A DNA stretch of 64,000 nt from Sweltsa coloradensis (GCA_024449915.1 JAMZAV010000317.1:441501-505500); one strand, 5' to 3'; numbered from the stretch's first letter, positions 25,109-36,796 are shown. Program-made: numbers and translations. Notes: generated from the letters alone by a model not told the origin.

Positions 25109-26029
25109 GGCTGGTGCCATTGTGGGCGTAGAAATAGGGGGTACAAGGCGCGTCCGGGTCCACGGCAAGAGAGGGTCGTGGGAACAAGGAAGCCCATGGA
25201 CCAGCCTTGCACCCACGCCTTTGAATTCTCAGCTACGCACAAAGCCATGGGGTTTTCTATCTTTAAGTGATTTCACGTGTACATGCCTTATCTAATTGCT
25301 ACCCTTGTAGTCACTTAAAGTACGCAGTTAAAACTGGCGCCGAGTGACTGCGCCAGTGGTAGACTTTTTGTATAAATGCCTTACTCATGCAAACAAGGCT
25401 ATGCCATTGCTATGCACACGGCCTTCCAACGTGTGCTTGTTTTATAGCTCCGCCATTCTAAAGATAATCCTGCCCAAGGACCTCTGATAAACGCAGTGTT
25501 AGTTAGGGGTCGAACTTTAAAAAAAATAACGTTCCTTTTTCGGGAACGTTTTAAGGATCCGCGCGTTCCTTTATTTGGTTCGAGGATCTTTTAACACAAA
25601 AGTTAAAAATTTTGGCGAACGTTTAAAAAGTTTTAGAAATTTATTTTACTTTAAGAAAGAATATTTTTGTTAAAACCCGTCTTGCCTCTACATTTGAAAA
25701 CGGGTTCAGCTGTTACAGACTTGAAAATTTGTTGATCAAAGAGCAGTGGCGTATTATTTCTTAATAAGCGTAACCGCGATTAATAATTCTATTGTATTTT
25801 TTCTTGCGACGACACTTGTCCAAAATAACGCCCTCAATCGTATATAAATATATACCCTTGGCCAAATAACTTTAGCTTTTAAAAGTTCCTTTTTTGCGGG
25901 AACTTACCCAACCCTGGATGAAAGCCGATCTTGGTTCTTTGAGTACACTCTAGACCTGTGACGCAGTCTTTGGTCGTTGGAAGTGAGTGCTAATAATGAA
26001 TGTCAAGAATCGAGATAAAGCGGTAATAG

Positions 26030-26070
26030 TGCGTGTATAATGTACCATTGTTTAATCGGTCACTGCCGTG
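26030..26070 (+). promoter_or_regulatory. Possible TATA/initiator region of the secreted-protein gene
   Basis: GTATAATG at about 26,034 followed 25-30 bases later by TCACTG could be a TATA-like box and an initiator, about 80 bases before the ATG at 26,146. This is weak motif evidence only. Confidence 0.2.
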
Positions 26071-26145
26071 TGCTAGTCTGAGCCAGGATAGAAGTCACTT
26101 GCAGACTTTTCCTTCTGATACATACAGCCATACACAATACTATCA

Positions 26146-26209
26146 ATGTGGAGCAGGAGGCTTGTATTCTTGTCAGTCGTCGCATTCACTTGCTCGGACG
26201 TTATTGCAG
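26146..26209 (+). CDS. Secreted six-cysteine protein, exon 1 (signal peptide)
   Basis: The ATG at 26,146 opens a 21-codon exon with all parts of a signal peptide: a basic n-region (MWSRR), a hydrophobic core (LVFLSVVAFTC) and a short polar end (SDVIA), followed by the first base of a Gly codon. The donor is GCAG/GTATGG, phase 1. The exon at 28,057 begins in the matching phase, so joining them gives an uninterrupted 84-residue precursor. Exon 1 is too short to stand out as an open frame alone. The product should enter the secretory pathway, with cleavage after Ala21. Confidence 0.6.
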
Positions 26210-28056
26210 GTATGGCAAGTGTGTGTTTCTGTGAGAGTACTTGTGTGTTTGTTTGTGTGATACGTAAAACATTTTCTTTGACTTCGTTTCTGCAAAACTT
26301 CAGCTTGATGGCCATGTCATGTTGATACAAATATCAATGTTTCTATCGTGAATCATTTCATTTCGATATTTCGATTTTAATTAATTATTTTAATTTTCTT
26401 ACTATGTTTTTTTGTTGTACAAAATAATATACATAGATTGGAATGCATTTCTCCAATATGATATGATTACAACGGGGAATATTCTGCAACAAATTAAAAG
26501 AATCTGTATAGAAACATACTTCAAAAGATAGAACATGACTTAACTGTGGAATGTAACAAAAAAGTAAATATAAATTAGAAAAATGGTTTGTTGGTCATTG
26601 GGATTTAATTTTTTAACCGAAGGAAAACTGAAACTTTCTCATTAAAATCTATAAATCCGAGAGAAGACGCCCATTTATCTCAATAATTATAAGGATTTAT
26701 TTTATTGTTTTAAGTCTCGATCCATTAAGAATAGAACATTTGATACGGCTCAAGCACAAACGAATCGTTTAACGTGGTTTTGCGGTACAAAGTAGTTTGT
26801 GTGATTTTTTTCTTCTAAGTAAGGCCTATTGTTTTGAAGCTCAGGATCAAATACATAATATGAACATTATTTTGTAATAAACAATGGAAACATTTATTGC
26901 TCTCGGATGAACTCTGATGAACTTTTTTCCTATGTTTAATGTTCACTTAAAATCCGCTAAGCCGCTTGATCAATAATCCGGTGAATTTCCGCATACATTT
27001 TGTACCACTTTTTTTCCTCTAATTTCCAACAATAATCTCTAATTTCAAAACATTTGAAATTGTGGGAAATTGTTAGCAAAAGATATACTCATCAAATTAC
27101 CACAAACAAAGCTTTGGAAACTACTACAGAGAATCTATTTGGTGACCTTATTACGGCCAGTTACTGAAAGAAGATAGTCAATCTTACATACATTGTAGCT
27201 CTGATCGCGCAAAACACACATTCTAACTGTACATACTTGACATTCCAATCGCAGAGCTTCTAAATGACCCAGGCGTAATTGTTGCGCTCCTCATTGGTAT
27301 TTCTGTCCGTTAATGCATAATGGGCCTACATTACTTGTAAGAGTAAGACAATTGGACTTAATTGCTTGCCCCAAGCTCAAGCCACTGCCATATAAGTAAC
27401 TAGGCCGCTTCGCGAACACTTTTTTTGGTCGCGTTGATGGATGAGCTTTTTTGTAAGGTTTTTAGTTTGTGTGGGACCACTTTACCTTTGTTCTTTTTGA
27501 ATGCATTGTAGGTGATTGCTGTCAAGTTTCTATTGTAACCTGTTAATTGTTATTATAAAACTAAAAAAATCATATTAAAACCTTTATTCAATGGATTCTG
27601 GCAAACTTCTTCATTTTTTTCTTTCAAAAAGCGATACATCACCATTACCAATGTCCATGTAAAATATGAACGATGTAGCCCCGCTAGTTTGGTCAGAATC
27701 GCTCTAAATGTCACGAAAATATCGCACTAAAAATCGAAAAAAAGTCGTAAAAGTACGATATTCATGAGAAATATTTCTTCGATTGTACCCAAAAACATGG
27801 CAGGTCTAAGTTCAGAGATTTCGAAGGTCCCCTTCAGTTTTCATCAAGATCGCATATGCCGTTTGCCCAGTAGAGTACGAAAAAACAGACAAAAAAAACA
27901 AAAAAAAAACATTGGAGCTAAATTTTTTGAGGGGTCAGTGAAATTGAACTCTTCGTCTCGCTCATCCAATTATTCTCCATTTGTCATAGGTCTAGATAAT
28001 ATTTTTAAACTGAAAATCGACATCTGTCTAATTGTGTTCCTTCCGTTGTGTTTAAG
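26210..28056 (+). other. Intron of the six-cysteine secreted-protein gene
   Basis: GTATGG at the donor and a pyrimidine tract plus TTTAAG at the acceptor. A Helentron-like element (27,400-27,969) occupies its last third. Confidence 0.5.
27400..27969 (-). mobile_element. Helentron-like element, family B
   Basis: Minus orientation: starts at CTCATCC (27,969) and ends with the hairpin and CTAG at 27,400. The end carries the variant CCGCTTCGCGAACAC. It lies in the intron of the six-cysteine secreted-protein gene, less than 100 bp before its terminal exon. Confidence 0.6.
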
Positions 28057-28247
28057 GTGACCGGCCGCCATGTATTCACGTAGAGGACACTCCGCAAGAC
28101 AAGAACTGCGTCCTGTGCAAGTGTGGGCATTTTCCGTGGGTGTTCTGCGCCGCTAGCCAGCCCGTATGTGAGCACTTTGACCGGAAACAGGCGATCCAAG
28201 CGATCATCCTCTCAAAGTTCCTGACAAGCCACCTCCCTACAGACTAA
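28057..28247 (+). CDS. Secreted six-cysteine protein, terminal exon
   Basis: The acceptor is a pyrimidine-rich tract ending TTTAAG at 28,056. The exon starts with two bases completing the Gly codon begun in exon 1 and runs 62 codons to TAA at 28,245. The mature part has six cysteines spaced C-x11-C-x2-C-x-C-x7-C-x6-C, with the core CVLCKC followed by WVFC, and an amphipathic tail (QAIQAIILSKF). The CxxCxC core recalls small von Willebrand C-like secreted proteins, but no family is assigned. The minus-strand exon at 17,833-18,052 has identical spacing and shared residues (LCKC, W-V, CE, QA, LS-F), which supports real coding selection. A hexanucleotide repeat follows the stop directly, and AATAAA lies at 28,406. 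Confidence 0.65.
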
Positions 28248-28251
28248 CACG

Positions 28252-28371
28252 CGGACACGGACACGGACACGGACACGGACACGGACACGGACACGGACAC
28301 GGACACGGACACGGACACGGACACGGACACGGACACGGACACGGACACGGACACGGACACGGACACGGACA
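28252..28371 (+). repeat. (GGACAC)n hexanucleotide microsatellite
   Basis: About 20 uninterrupted copies of GGACAC start five bases after the stop codon of the six-cysteine protein and would lie in its 3' UTR. Confidence 0.95.
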
Positions 28372-28405
28372 CAAACTAGACAAGATTAGACGCAACGCAA
28401 TAAGA

Positions 28406-28411
28406 AATAAA
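28406..28411 (+). promoter_or_regulatory. Polyadenylation signal AATAAA
   Basis: A canonical AATAAA lies about 160 bases after the stop codon of the six-cysteine gene, just beyond the hexanucleotide repeat. A 3' UTR ending shortly after it would contain the whole repeat. Confidence 0.45.
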
Positions 28412-28848
28412 TTAGGACTGTAGAACACTAGAAATTGAGGTTTAAATTAGGAAAAAAGAGTTAAAGATGGTTGGTCTTTAAAAGAGGATGGAAATGGATA
28501 GGATCTTAATTCTTATGGCAAGACTTCGAAGCAGGGGAGGAAGGTAAAAGAAAAGTAGGAAGACCAAGAGAAAGATAAGGTTGATTGAAGAAAACGTAGA
28601 AGAGTGAGGTGAATCGTGGAATCAGGTGATGGAAGTGAAGCTGTGGGAGGACAGCAAAGGATGTGGAAGATTGGTCGATGCGCAGATGCAGGATGAGGAC
28701 GAAAATGAAGATTTATTTATTTATTTATACCTTGCAAATATGTATTATACATGGTGGCAAGTAGGCTACTTTACATTTTTATCTTAACTTAACAATTTTT
28801 TTTTAAATTAACAATTAATTACAATATCAAAAATAACAAACGTTGACA

Positions 28849-29371
28849 TCATAAATATTTTTCTTTATCTACTTCCTCCAAACATCTTCTGAAACCTTTC
28901 ACTTTGGATTCCTCAACAGCTGCAGCTGGCAATTTATTCCATTCCACAATTGTTCTGTTGAAAAATGACCACCTTCCAACATCCTTCTTTTTTCCACTGC
29001 ATTCCAACTTACAGTTATGGTCTTTCCTCCCTTTGTAAAATCCTTTTCTAATTTTTCCATTATTCTCATTCCATCCCTCCATTCCTTTCGTAGCACGAAA
29101 CAAGTTACACAGTCTGTTTCTCCTTCTTCGCATCTTCAGAGAATTCCATCCTAAATCTTCTATCATTTTAGTAACGCTGTCATAAGTTCTTATCCTTCTT
29201 CCCTTAGAATCAGTTATCCATCTCCACCTCTTTACTTTTCCAGTTACTCTCCTTGCTGCTAATCGCTGAACTTTGTCTAATGCTTTTATATGTTTATCCT
29301 TATAAGGGTCCCATATCGCACTTCCATATTCCAAAATTGGTCTTATTAGCGACTTATATGCTTTAGCTTTT
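28849..29371 (-). pseudogene. 5'-truncated LINE, C-terminal part of reverse transcriptase ORF
   Basis: The minus-strand frame reads IRPILEYGSAIWDPY, KVQRLAARRVTGK, a GWNSLKMRRRR segment and FFNRTIVEWNKLPAAAV, then a stop. This is the conserved C-terminal region of reverse transcriptases of the jockey/CR1/I groups. The coding part begins abruptly near 29,371 next to an in-frame TAA, typical of 5' truncation. The 3' side ends in a (TAAA)n tail at about 28,710-28,730. Confidence 0.8.
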
Positions 29372-29514
29372 ATTTATACGTGATTCATCCAGATGATGAA
29401 GATGATGAAGAAACGCTGAGCCCGACAACCTCGGCAAGAAACTGTTTCGTGCCTAGTAATAGTGTGAAGAACACAACTCTACCCGATATTGTTGGAAATG
29501 AGTATTGATTATTG

Positions 29515-30222
29515 CTAGGCCGCTTCGCGAACGCTTTTTCCAGTCGCGTTGATGGATGAGCTTTTTTTAAAAAATATTTCTGTCCAATGATTACGTTTTT
29601 AAGTGGGATCTCATTACTTTTTCTATAGTTACTTGATACTTGTTAATTATACACCTGTAAAAGGCTTATATTAAAACATTTTTTACTAAGAATTTTGACC
29701 CACGTATTCAATTTTTTCTTTCAAAAGGCAGTATATTACCATAATCTTTATTTCAATGTGAAATATGAACGTTGTAGCCCCACCCGTTTGGTCAGAATTT
29801 GCCCAATATCACAAAAATATCGTATAAAAAAACAGAAAAAATCGTAAAAGTACGATTTCTATGAAGAATGTTGCTTCAAATGTCTCTTAAATCATCTAAA
29901 ATAATATATTTCAGTGATTTTAGATGTTCCCATGAAGTTTTATCAAGATCGGAGTAGCCGTTTGCCAAATATCACAAAATATTTCTCGTAAAAAAAAAAA
30001 ATCGTAAAAGTACGATAATCATAAGAAATATTTGATCGATTGTACCAAAAAACGTGTCAAGTCTAAGTTCAGAGATTTAGAAGGTCCCCTCAAATTTTCA
30101 TCAAGATCGCATATGCCGTTTGCCCGGTAGAGCGCGAACACACAGACAAAAATACAAAAAACAAAAGAGCTAAATTTTTTTGGGGGGGTCAGTGAAATTG
30201 AAGTTTCGCTTCGCTCATCCAA
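29515..30222 (-). mobile_element. Helentron-like element, family B
   Basis: Termini CTAGGCCGCTTCGCGAACGC on the left and GCTTCGCTCATCCAA on the right. The interior shares the CATATGCCGTTTGCCC block with the copies at 27,400 and 56,758. A second, truncated copy follows at once. Confidence 0.6.
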
Positions 30223-30231
30223 TTATCATTA

Positions 30232-30500
30232 CTAGGCCGTTTCGCGAACGCTTTTTCCAGTCGCGTTGATGGATGACGTTTTTGAATATTTTTGTCCAAT
30301 GATTACGCTTTGAAGTGGGATCTCATTACTTTTTCTCTTGTTACTTGACATTACTTGTTAACACCTGTAAAAGGCTTGTTTTAAAACCTTTATTTCTATG
30401 AGTTTTGACCAATTTTTTCTTTCAAAAGGCACTACAATCACCATAACCTTTATGTCAATGTAAAATATGAACGTTGTAGCCCCACCCGTTTGGTCAGAAT
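30232..30500 (-). mobile_element. Truncated Helentron-like element, family B
   Basis: Begins CTAGGCCGTTTCGCGAACGC and matches the first 270 bases of the neighbouring copy, then stops near GGTCAGAATG. It lies in the same orientation about 10 bases from the neighbouring element. Confidence 0.55.
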
Positions 30501-31162
30501 GTGTGTTGTACTGATTTTGTTTCAGAATTTGTATTACCTCGATTTAGAAAGGCAGCAATGCTCTACGGTTGAGGATTTAAATCCCTTTCAACTTACTTCT
30601 GTGCGCACCACCATAATATGTATCTTTCATATTCTTAAAGATCTGTTCGGTGTTCTTCCCGTGTTAAATATTCCATTCCTTGATACAATTTTCTACGACA
30701 CATTTCAACACTGTGGCATGACATTCATCCAAATCTAGCTACACATTTTATCGACAAATTAATGGGTAAGGAATTTAAAAAATCTGCTGTTAAAAATATT
30801 TAGAATGTTATTACAGAGATAATTATTTTAAAAATGTTTTCATATTTTATTGGAATTTCACTTACAAAAATGTTTGATAAACTTTATAAAAAAAGCTTTT
30901 CACGATGTTTGTTCCAAGCAACATAAAAAGCTACAGATGGGTACTTAAAATACAATGTTATGTCTTTTTATCACTCACCAGTCACCACGCTCATCAAATT
31001 TATGTGAAACAAACATTGGTTGGACAATCGTTAATAAATGGCAGTATGTAAGGATAGTTGTAATATTTGTGAAAATGATTTTTATGTCGTTGCTCAATAG
31101 AACAATATTATACTAATATTGTATTTCATAATAATCAACCGAATTAAATAAATATTGTCAGA

Positions 31163-31714
31163 CAAGGGAGCGAAGCGAAGCGACTCGTCTTACAATTCAA
31201 GCCAAACGGCACAAGATGTGTTTTTTTTGTCGGCGAGTTAGTAACTGAATTCGCTGCAGAGCGGCCCAACGGCTAAACGGATTAAGCTGAAATTTTAAAC
31301 AGATATCCGGTACAAGTTCTTTTAGGGTGCAATTAACATTTTAAGCAAAATCCGTTACGATTTTTAAACTCACAACAAATAATAAATTGAAATTACGCTG
31401 AGATTGTCAATGTTTTTTGATTATGAACAAATCATTTTATCAAATCATCTTTGAATGCAGTGACCAAGGTGAATCGAATGTTTCTCGCTCATGTTACCCA
31501 AAATTCCGCTCGGAGATTGAGTAAACTTTGCAATCATTACTCGTATTTCGTACTGGCTATGTTTTTTATAGTATTGTATGCATTTCAAAACATGTTTTAT
31601 AATATTCCAGAAATATTAAAATAATCCAGAAATAAAAAAATCTATCCCGACCGTTGTTTGAACCCGGGTCTCCAACATTCCGGGTTTAATAGGCGCCTTA
31701 GCCAACTAGACTAG
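31163..31714 (-). mobile_element. tRNA-derived element, family S3, second copy
   Basis: Minus-strand head TAGTCTAGTTGGCTAAGGCG with box GGGTTCAAAC, then the shared body (TCGTATTTCGTACTGGC on the plus strand), ending near GGGAGCGAAGCGAAGCGAC. A CTAGG-type end abuts its head. Confidence 0.6.
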
Positions 31715-31819
31715 GAACTCCAAAGTCGTTACTCGTTGTAAGACGAGTGAGCAAGTCATATTGTGTTCAGTACCCGGGAACACTTGCATTTAAATTGATT
31801 CATATAAAGTATTAATTAA

Positions 31820-32428
31820 GAGCGAGCGAAGCGAGCGTCTCCACTTGACTCTTATGGCTCGAATGTCTGTTTTTTTTTTTTTTCTGTTACTGCTTCGATA
31901 CAGGTCGCACCGTTTCTCTGATCGACCTGAAAATTTTGCACACATGTACATACCACCTAGGCGGGTTGCTGTATAGTTTTTGACAAAATCCGATCATGGT
32001 TATAAAAACATAAAAAATAAATCAAATAACGCGAAAAAAAAATATAAATGTTACCGATCAGATATGATATTTTGCGAAGGGTAATAAGTACAATAACAGT
32101 CCTTCTATTCCAAAATTTTGTCAAGCGTAAATCGTCGAGTAATGACCTCAAAGACTTATTGGAATTCATAATTAAAAATAGACTGTTTAACAAACTAAGG
32201 GCAATGAGTACAACAAGAATCGCACTATATGATAGATGAGAGTAGATAGTACATTGCAACACGAAGTGTTGGATATGTATATAGAATCGGTAAATGTTTT
32301 CCCGAAAATTCAGTTAGGGGCCCCTTTACTTTTCTAAGGTGCTGATTGGTAGACCTTATGGAATGTCGTACTCGGGTATTGCACGTACCGGGCTCGCTCA
32401 ACAACGCGTCCAACTGAGCGTTTTCCTA
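31820..32428 (+). mobile_element. Helentron-like element, family E, copy 1
   Basis: Begins GAGCGAGCGAAGCGAGCG and ends with CTCGCTCAACAACGCG, then GAGCGTTTTCCTAG, giving an asymmetric inverted GAGCGAGC and a 3' hairpin. The first 180 bases match copy 2. Confidence 0.6.
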
Positions 32429-32789
32429 GTACTAGACTTATTGAGCGAGCGAAGCGAGCGTCTCCACTTGACTCTTATGGCTCGAATGTCTGTTTTTTTT
32501 TTTTTTTCTGTTACTGCTTCGATACAGGTCGCACCGTTTCTCTGATCGACCTGAAATTTTGCACACATGTACATACCACCTAGGCGGGTTGCTGTATAGT
32601 TTTGTGGCAAAATCGTTCAAAAAGTTAAAAAGTTACATTAAAGTTAATCGAAAGTTTTTTTTTCAAACTAAACGGCGACAAAATCTGAGGTGGCCAAATC
32701 ATTTAGAATGTCCGTCCGATCAAGAATATGTTATTTTTATTTTGATCCGATAAGTAGTGTAGATGGAAATTACATTATAACAAAGTCCC

Positions 32790-32803
32790 GTTACCATGGC
32801 AAC
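32790..32803. promoter_or_regulatory. X-box-like palindrome GTTACCATGGCAAC
   Basis: Matches the RFX transcription-factor X-box half-sites (GTTACC and GGCAAC) with a two-base spacer. It lies inside a transposon; binding is inferred from sequence only. Confidence 0.4.
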
Positions 32804-33099
32804 GGAAAGTCGCACAGATTTTTGGCTCATGATAGCGGTCAAACGGAGGCTCGGATCGAGTTGAAATTTTGACCATCCGCAAGTTTCGTTCCTGATTGAA
32901 TGCCATTGTTTTGTGGCAAAATCGTTCAAAAAGTTATAAAGTTACATTAAAGTTAACCTAAAGTTTTTTTTAAAAACTAAACGGCGACAAAATCTGAGGT
33001 AGCCAAATCATTTAGAATGTCCGTCCGGTCACGAATATGTTAATTTTATTTTGATCCGATAAGTAGTGTAGATAGAAATTACATTTTAACAAAAGTAAC

Positions 33100-33113
33100 G
33101 TTACCATGGCAAC
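33100..33113. promoter_or_regulatory. X-box-like palindrome GTTACCATGGCAAC, second copy
   Basis: Same 14-mer as at 32,790, kept unchanged 310 bases away in the second internal repeat although the surrounding repeat has diverged. Confidence 0.4.
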
Positions 33114-33387
33114 GAAAAGTCGCTCAAGAATTCTGGTCACTATGTACTGCCACCTAGAAGTAATCAAGAGTTAAAATAGTTTTCCCAAAGAAATGATGTC
33201 AAGGTCCTCTAGATGGCGGTGGATTTTATCCATTCTCTCCTATTTTACAAATTTTCAGCTAAATCGGTCAAGACCGAAAAGACTTATTGGTATGTAACAT
33301 TATGGGAATGTCGTACTCGGGTCGTGTTGCACGTACCGGTGCTCGCTCAACAACGCGTCCAACTGAGCGTTTTCCTAGTATTTAAGT

Positions 33388-33699
33388 ATTTAAGAACGTG
33401 TCAACCGTAACGCCATACCATTGGCCATAATGCGCCACCCTAGTTCATGATGGGCTAGGTAGGAAAGACCCATGCTGGCTCCAGCCTTAGGTAGGGGGAG
33501 GAAATTGAACGTTTTCGATAAATAAATAAATTAAATAAATTTTTATTTAGAGTCTACCCACTCAGTTATATAACTGATTTTCAGTGGGGGACTTTAAATC
33601 AAAGTGACCAAGCCAACCCTGCAGGCCCCGACGCAATCGACGAGTGTGATTTAATTACCAACACATCTCGCTCACTCGTCTAACAACGACTTTGGCGTA
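33388..33699 (+). mobile_element. Helentron-like element, family D, interrupted
   Basis: GTGTCAACCGTAA at the left and GACTTTGGCGT at the right; the LINE 3' fragment at 33,518-33,655 is inserted in the middle. The final CCTAGT is missing. Confidence 0.5.
33518..33655 (-). mobile_element. LINE/SINE 3' end fragment with (TAAA)n tail
   Basis: Contains AGTTATATAACTGATTTTCAG and the CAATCGACGAGTG end. It is an inverted copy of 35,585-35,806 and shows the A-rich tail expected of a retroposon. Confidence 0.55.
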
Positions 33700-35278
33700 A
33701 AAGGTACGTCTTCTATTTGCGATTTCTTCTTTGGTTAATATCGTGGGCTAAAAAGCGAAACTCACTAATCCATTTTTCAAGTTTTAAAGACAAATGAGTA
33801 CGAAGTTTTTAGGTGCAGTATAAAATCAGGGATTCAACTAAGAGACATGTAATTCATGATTTAAAATAATTGTACTGTACCATAATTAAATATAATTCAA
33901 AAATGTAAAATTACATTAAAAAAAGCTGATATAAAGAAATTGCACTCGATTCATTTTTGCATTTAATTTTTTAAAGTAAAAATCCATCTTGGGGAAATGT
34001 AATCACAAGATTTAAATAATAAATTAACAAAACACATTTCAATTTACATTTGAATATGGTTTCTTTTTTTCTTTTTGTTGTAGAAATAATTGCTGAAATG
34101 TAATTAATAAAATTCATGACCTCTTGTTGCTCATAATAATTGTCCCTTTAGGAGTTAGTGAGTTTTTGCTCTAAATAGAGCGTTTAAAAAAAATGTATAT
34201 ACAAGTTTATTTTCATCCATTTTGGAGTAAGTGAGTTTTGCTTGTCAGCCCACGATATAATATACATATATTTTTGGCCACCCAAGAATGTTTTCCAATA
34301 CATCATTCGACCATGAAAGCATTCATAAATCATATAGCTATATAAATCGAGCTTATGCCTTAAATACCATCTAATTATACATGTGCGATTTGACAAAATG
34401 CTTTTGTGGCCTATTTATTTTCTAAAGCTTTAATTCCAGAAAATTATATTCCCAGTGCGTTTCTGGCTAGGGCTGTGAATGCAGCAGGTAAAGTTATAAT
34501 GGAGCGAGAAATGTGGCAAGGATGGAAATGTGCTCGTAGTGGGGGTGATGAAGAAGAAAGCCTGTGAATATTGAAGAGAGACGTGGAAAATCTTTGAATG
34601 GGAAATGAAGGAGAAAAAGTCAAACCTTTTACATATTTGAGATGCAAATTTCAAAGAAACGTTCATGTTAAAGTAACAAGCAAAAAGCATAGCGATATGA
34701 ATTCAATTTTTTTCTTATATAGAAAAATGGAAAAGAGAAATTCGAAATGAGATGGGCAATCTTGGTTAAAACGATTCTTCATACCCGCTGTAGATGGGTT
34801 TGGGAGGCGCTTGCAAAAGACAGGATACAACTTTTCTCTACGCAATTTCAATCTAAGTTCTTACTCGGTAGTGGAATAGATAAATCATGGAATATCAATC
34901 CCTTTTTTGATTTGACAACAAAATTATTTAATTTTTTTAAATTGAACCTACAAAGTACAAAGATAGCGTATTATGCAGCTGCACATTATACTCAAATTCA
35001 GAAGATCGATGGGTCACAGTCAGCCACACGCACATGCACGCACACACACACGCACACGCACACGCACATGCTAACTATTTCTAAATTGATTATTAATCGA
35101 AAAACTGTATTAAGAACAAAGAATGCACAAATTTCATATAGGTCTACAGCAAAAACAATTTTATAGTGTATGTTCCCATTTTTTATATTTGAAATACAAA
35201 CTAAAGTTCGTATACTCATACTTAGATAAGGGAGTACAAAAACGGATTCAGGATGTGCTACATGAAAGATATTGATAT
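33700..35278. other. AT-rich sequence, nothing recognised apart from a CA microsatellite
   Basis: Several short overlapping frames without domains. Confidence 0.4.
35022..35070 (+). repeat. (CA)n-type microsatellite
   Basis: Alternating CACACG/CACATG units, about 48 bp. Confidence 0.85.
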
Positions 35279-35538
35279 CGTGTGGCCTCGTTGGTCTTGT
35301 GGTTAGCGTATCTGCTTCCAATGCAGAAGTTCCAGGGCTCGATTCCCGCCAAAGTAAGAAGTGTTTTAACTTCTGATTTGGACTTAAGTGCATCAGTTCT
35401 TGTCTTAGGAGTTTGTAAACGGTGACTTCGGAGCCGTCCTAGCAACGAAGCACACAATAAATTCAGAGTTTTTCTGAATCGGCCTTGTTGATTCTGGCGT
35501 TGATCCGCGAGTGTTCGCACTTCGCACTGTCCATACAA
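35279..35538 (+). mobile_element. tRNA-derived SINE, family S1
   Basis: The head has an A box (TTGGTCTTGTGGTTAGCG) and a B box (GGCTCGATTCCC). The body has GGACTTAAG, AACGGTGACTTCGGAGCC and GGCGTTGATCCGCG. A second copy lies at 52,055-52,316 in reverse. Confidence 0.75.
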
Positions 35539-35584
35539 CTGATTTTGCTATATTTCCTATTAAAAATATCGATCTTTGGTTGGT

Positions 35585-35739
35585 TATCGCTCACTCGTCG
35601 ATTGCGTTGGGGCCTACAGGATTGGCTTGGTCGCTTTGATTTACAGTCCTCCACTGAAAATCAGTTATATAACTTAGTGGATAGACTTTAAATACTGTTT
35701 TTTTTTTAAATTTATTTATTTATTTATTTATGTATTTGT

Positions 35740-35786
<47 letters not shown>

Positions 35787-35806
35787 TATTTTATTTATTT
35801 ATTTAT
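35585..35806 (+). mobile_element. LINE/SINE 3' end fragment with long (TTTA)n tail
   Basis: A body of about 110 bp (CAGTTATATAACTTAGTGG near its end) is followed by about 100 bp of TTTA repeats (35,703-35,806). Related to 33,518-33,655 and, more distantly, to the pair at 24,220 and 24,965. Confidence 0.55.
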
Positions 35807-36369
35807 TCATTTTTTTTTATCTATTATCAATACCAGTAGTAAAACTTCACTAGATTTGCCAATGAAAACTGACAAATAATTATTGTTTTGGTGCTCTTGT
35901 ATTCTTCTTGTTCCAAGATCCTAAGTACTTAAAATGCATTTGGCTGGTTTCTGCTAAGATCACCTTATAGTAATAAAAACTTTAAGTCATCTTAAGTCGT
36001 TATTAATGGGTTCCTTAGAAAGTTTTGTTCTTCTTTGAACCGCGTTATAATAATATTTAGAGCAACTAAAAAACAACTTCTTATCATTCAAAGTTTTATC
36101 TTGAAGACGTAACGGATGACTAAGGGAAGTTAAACGCAAAAAAGACGAATAACCATTTGAATAAAAACAATTAAAAACAAAGATTAAAAGACTTTGTAAT
36201 AATTCCCATTGTGATATTATCGGTCAAAACCAAAAAGACGTTTGAAAAGAACAAAAGAGCTTCTTGTGTCTTAAATTGAAAACATTTCTTAAGTGGCAGC
36301 TCAAGCATTAAGATATCCATTAGATGTGATAACGATATCCATCACTGGGGGAATAATCAACACTTGGGC

Positions 36370-36693
36370 GGCGAAGCGTCTGACTGGTGCTTGACACAAA
36401 GGCTTAAGAGAAGTCGTTAGTATTCTGACGTCTGCGCATCTAGAGACTGCGATGTTTAAGTATAATTTTTGTAGGAAGCCTGACCAGGGTGCAATTCATG
36501 CCCCACTTCAGATGTAACTAGGTATGTTGCGGTAGGACAATTATTGTGAAGGGGCTGTTTAAGAGGACTCAATCCCTTGCAGGAAAACCACAGAAAAAAA
36601 TCTTCAGTCAGGATTGCCGGCTCGATGGGATTTGAACCCGGGACCTCCCGAATCAGAGTCGCGCGCCTAACGCTCTAGCCAACACTGTCGGTA
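36370..36693 (-). mobile_element. tRNA-derived SINE, family S2
   Basis: Minus-strand head with GTTGGCTAGAGCGTTAGG and box B GGGTTCAAATCCC, then GGCAATCCTGACTGAAGA. The distal part shares GTGCAATTCATG with 58,385-58,625. Confidence 0.65.
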
Positions 36694-36796
36694 GAGACTA
36701 TTATTTATACCAATATTATTATCAAACTTAAATGCAAATGTTACCGGGTACTCAACACATGACTCGCTCACTTGTCTAACAACGACTTTGGCGTTT

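Larger units (their letters stand above)
32440..33377 (+). mobile_element. Helentron-like element, family E, copy 2
   Basis: Same termini as copy 1, from which it is separated by about 11 bases. It contains a 309-bp direct repeat (CGGCGACAAAATCTGAGG at 32,673 and 32,982), each copy carrying one GTTACCATGGCAAC palindrome. Confidence 0.6.

Noticed and set aside
25088..25295. Open frames starting near AAAATGGCTGG
   Set aside because: Short, overlapping, no recognisable domain, and next to a LINE tail.
28252..28371. CRISPR-like periodic repeat
   Set aside because: It is a plain hexanucleotide microsatellite with no spacers, in a eukaryotic setting.
28237..28428. Cys-Pro repeat protein on the minus strand
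   Set aside because: It is the translation of the GGACAC microsatellite with no flanking gene signal.
32398..32620. Frames with FQVDQRNGATC on the minus strand
   Set aside because: They lie in the repeated 5' part of family E elements and recur only because the element is repeated.
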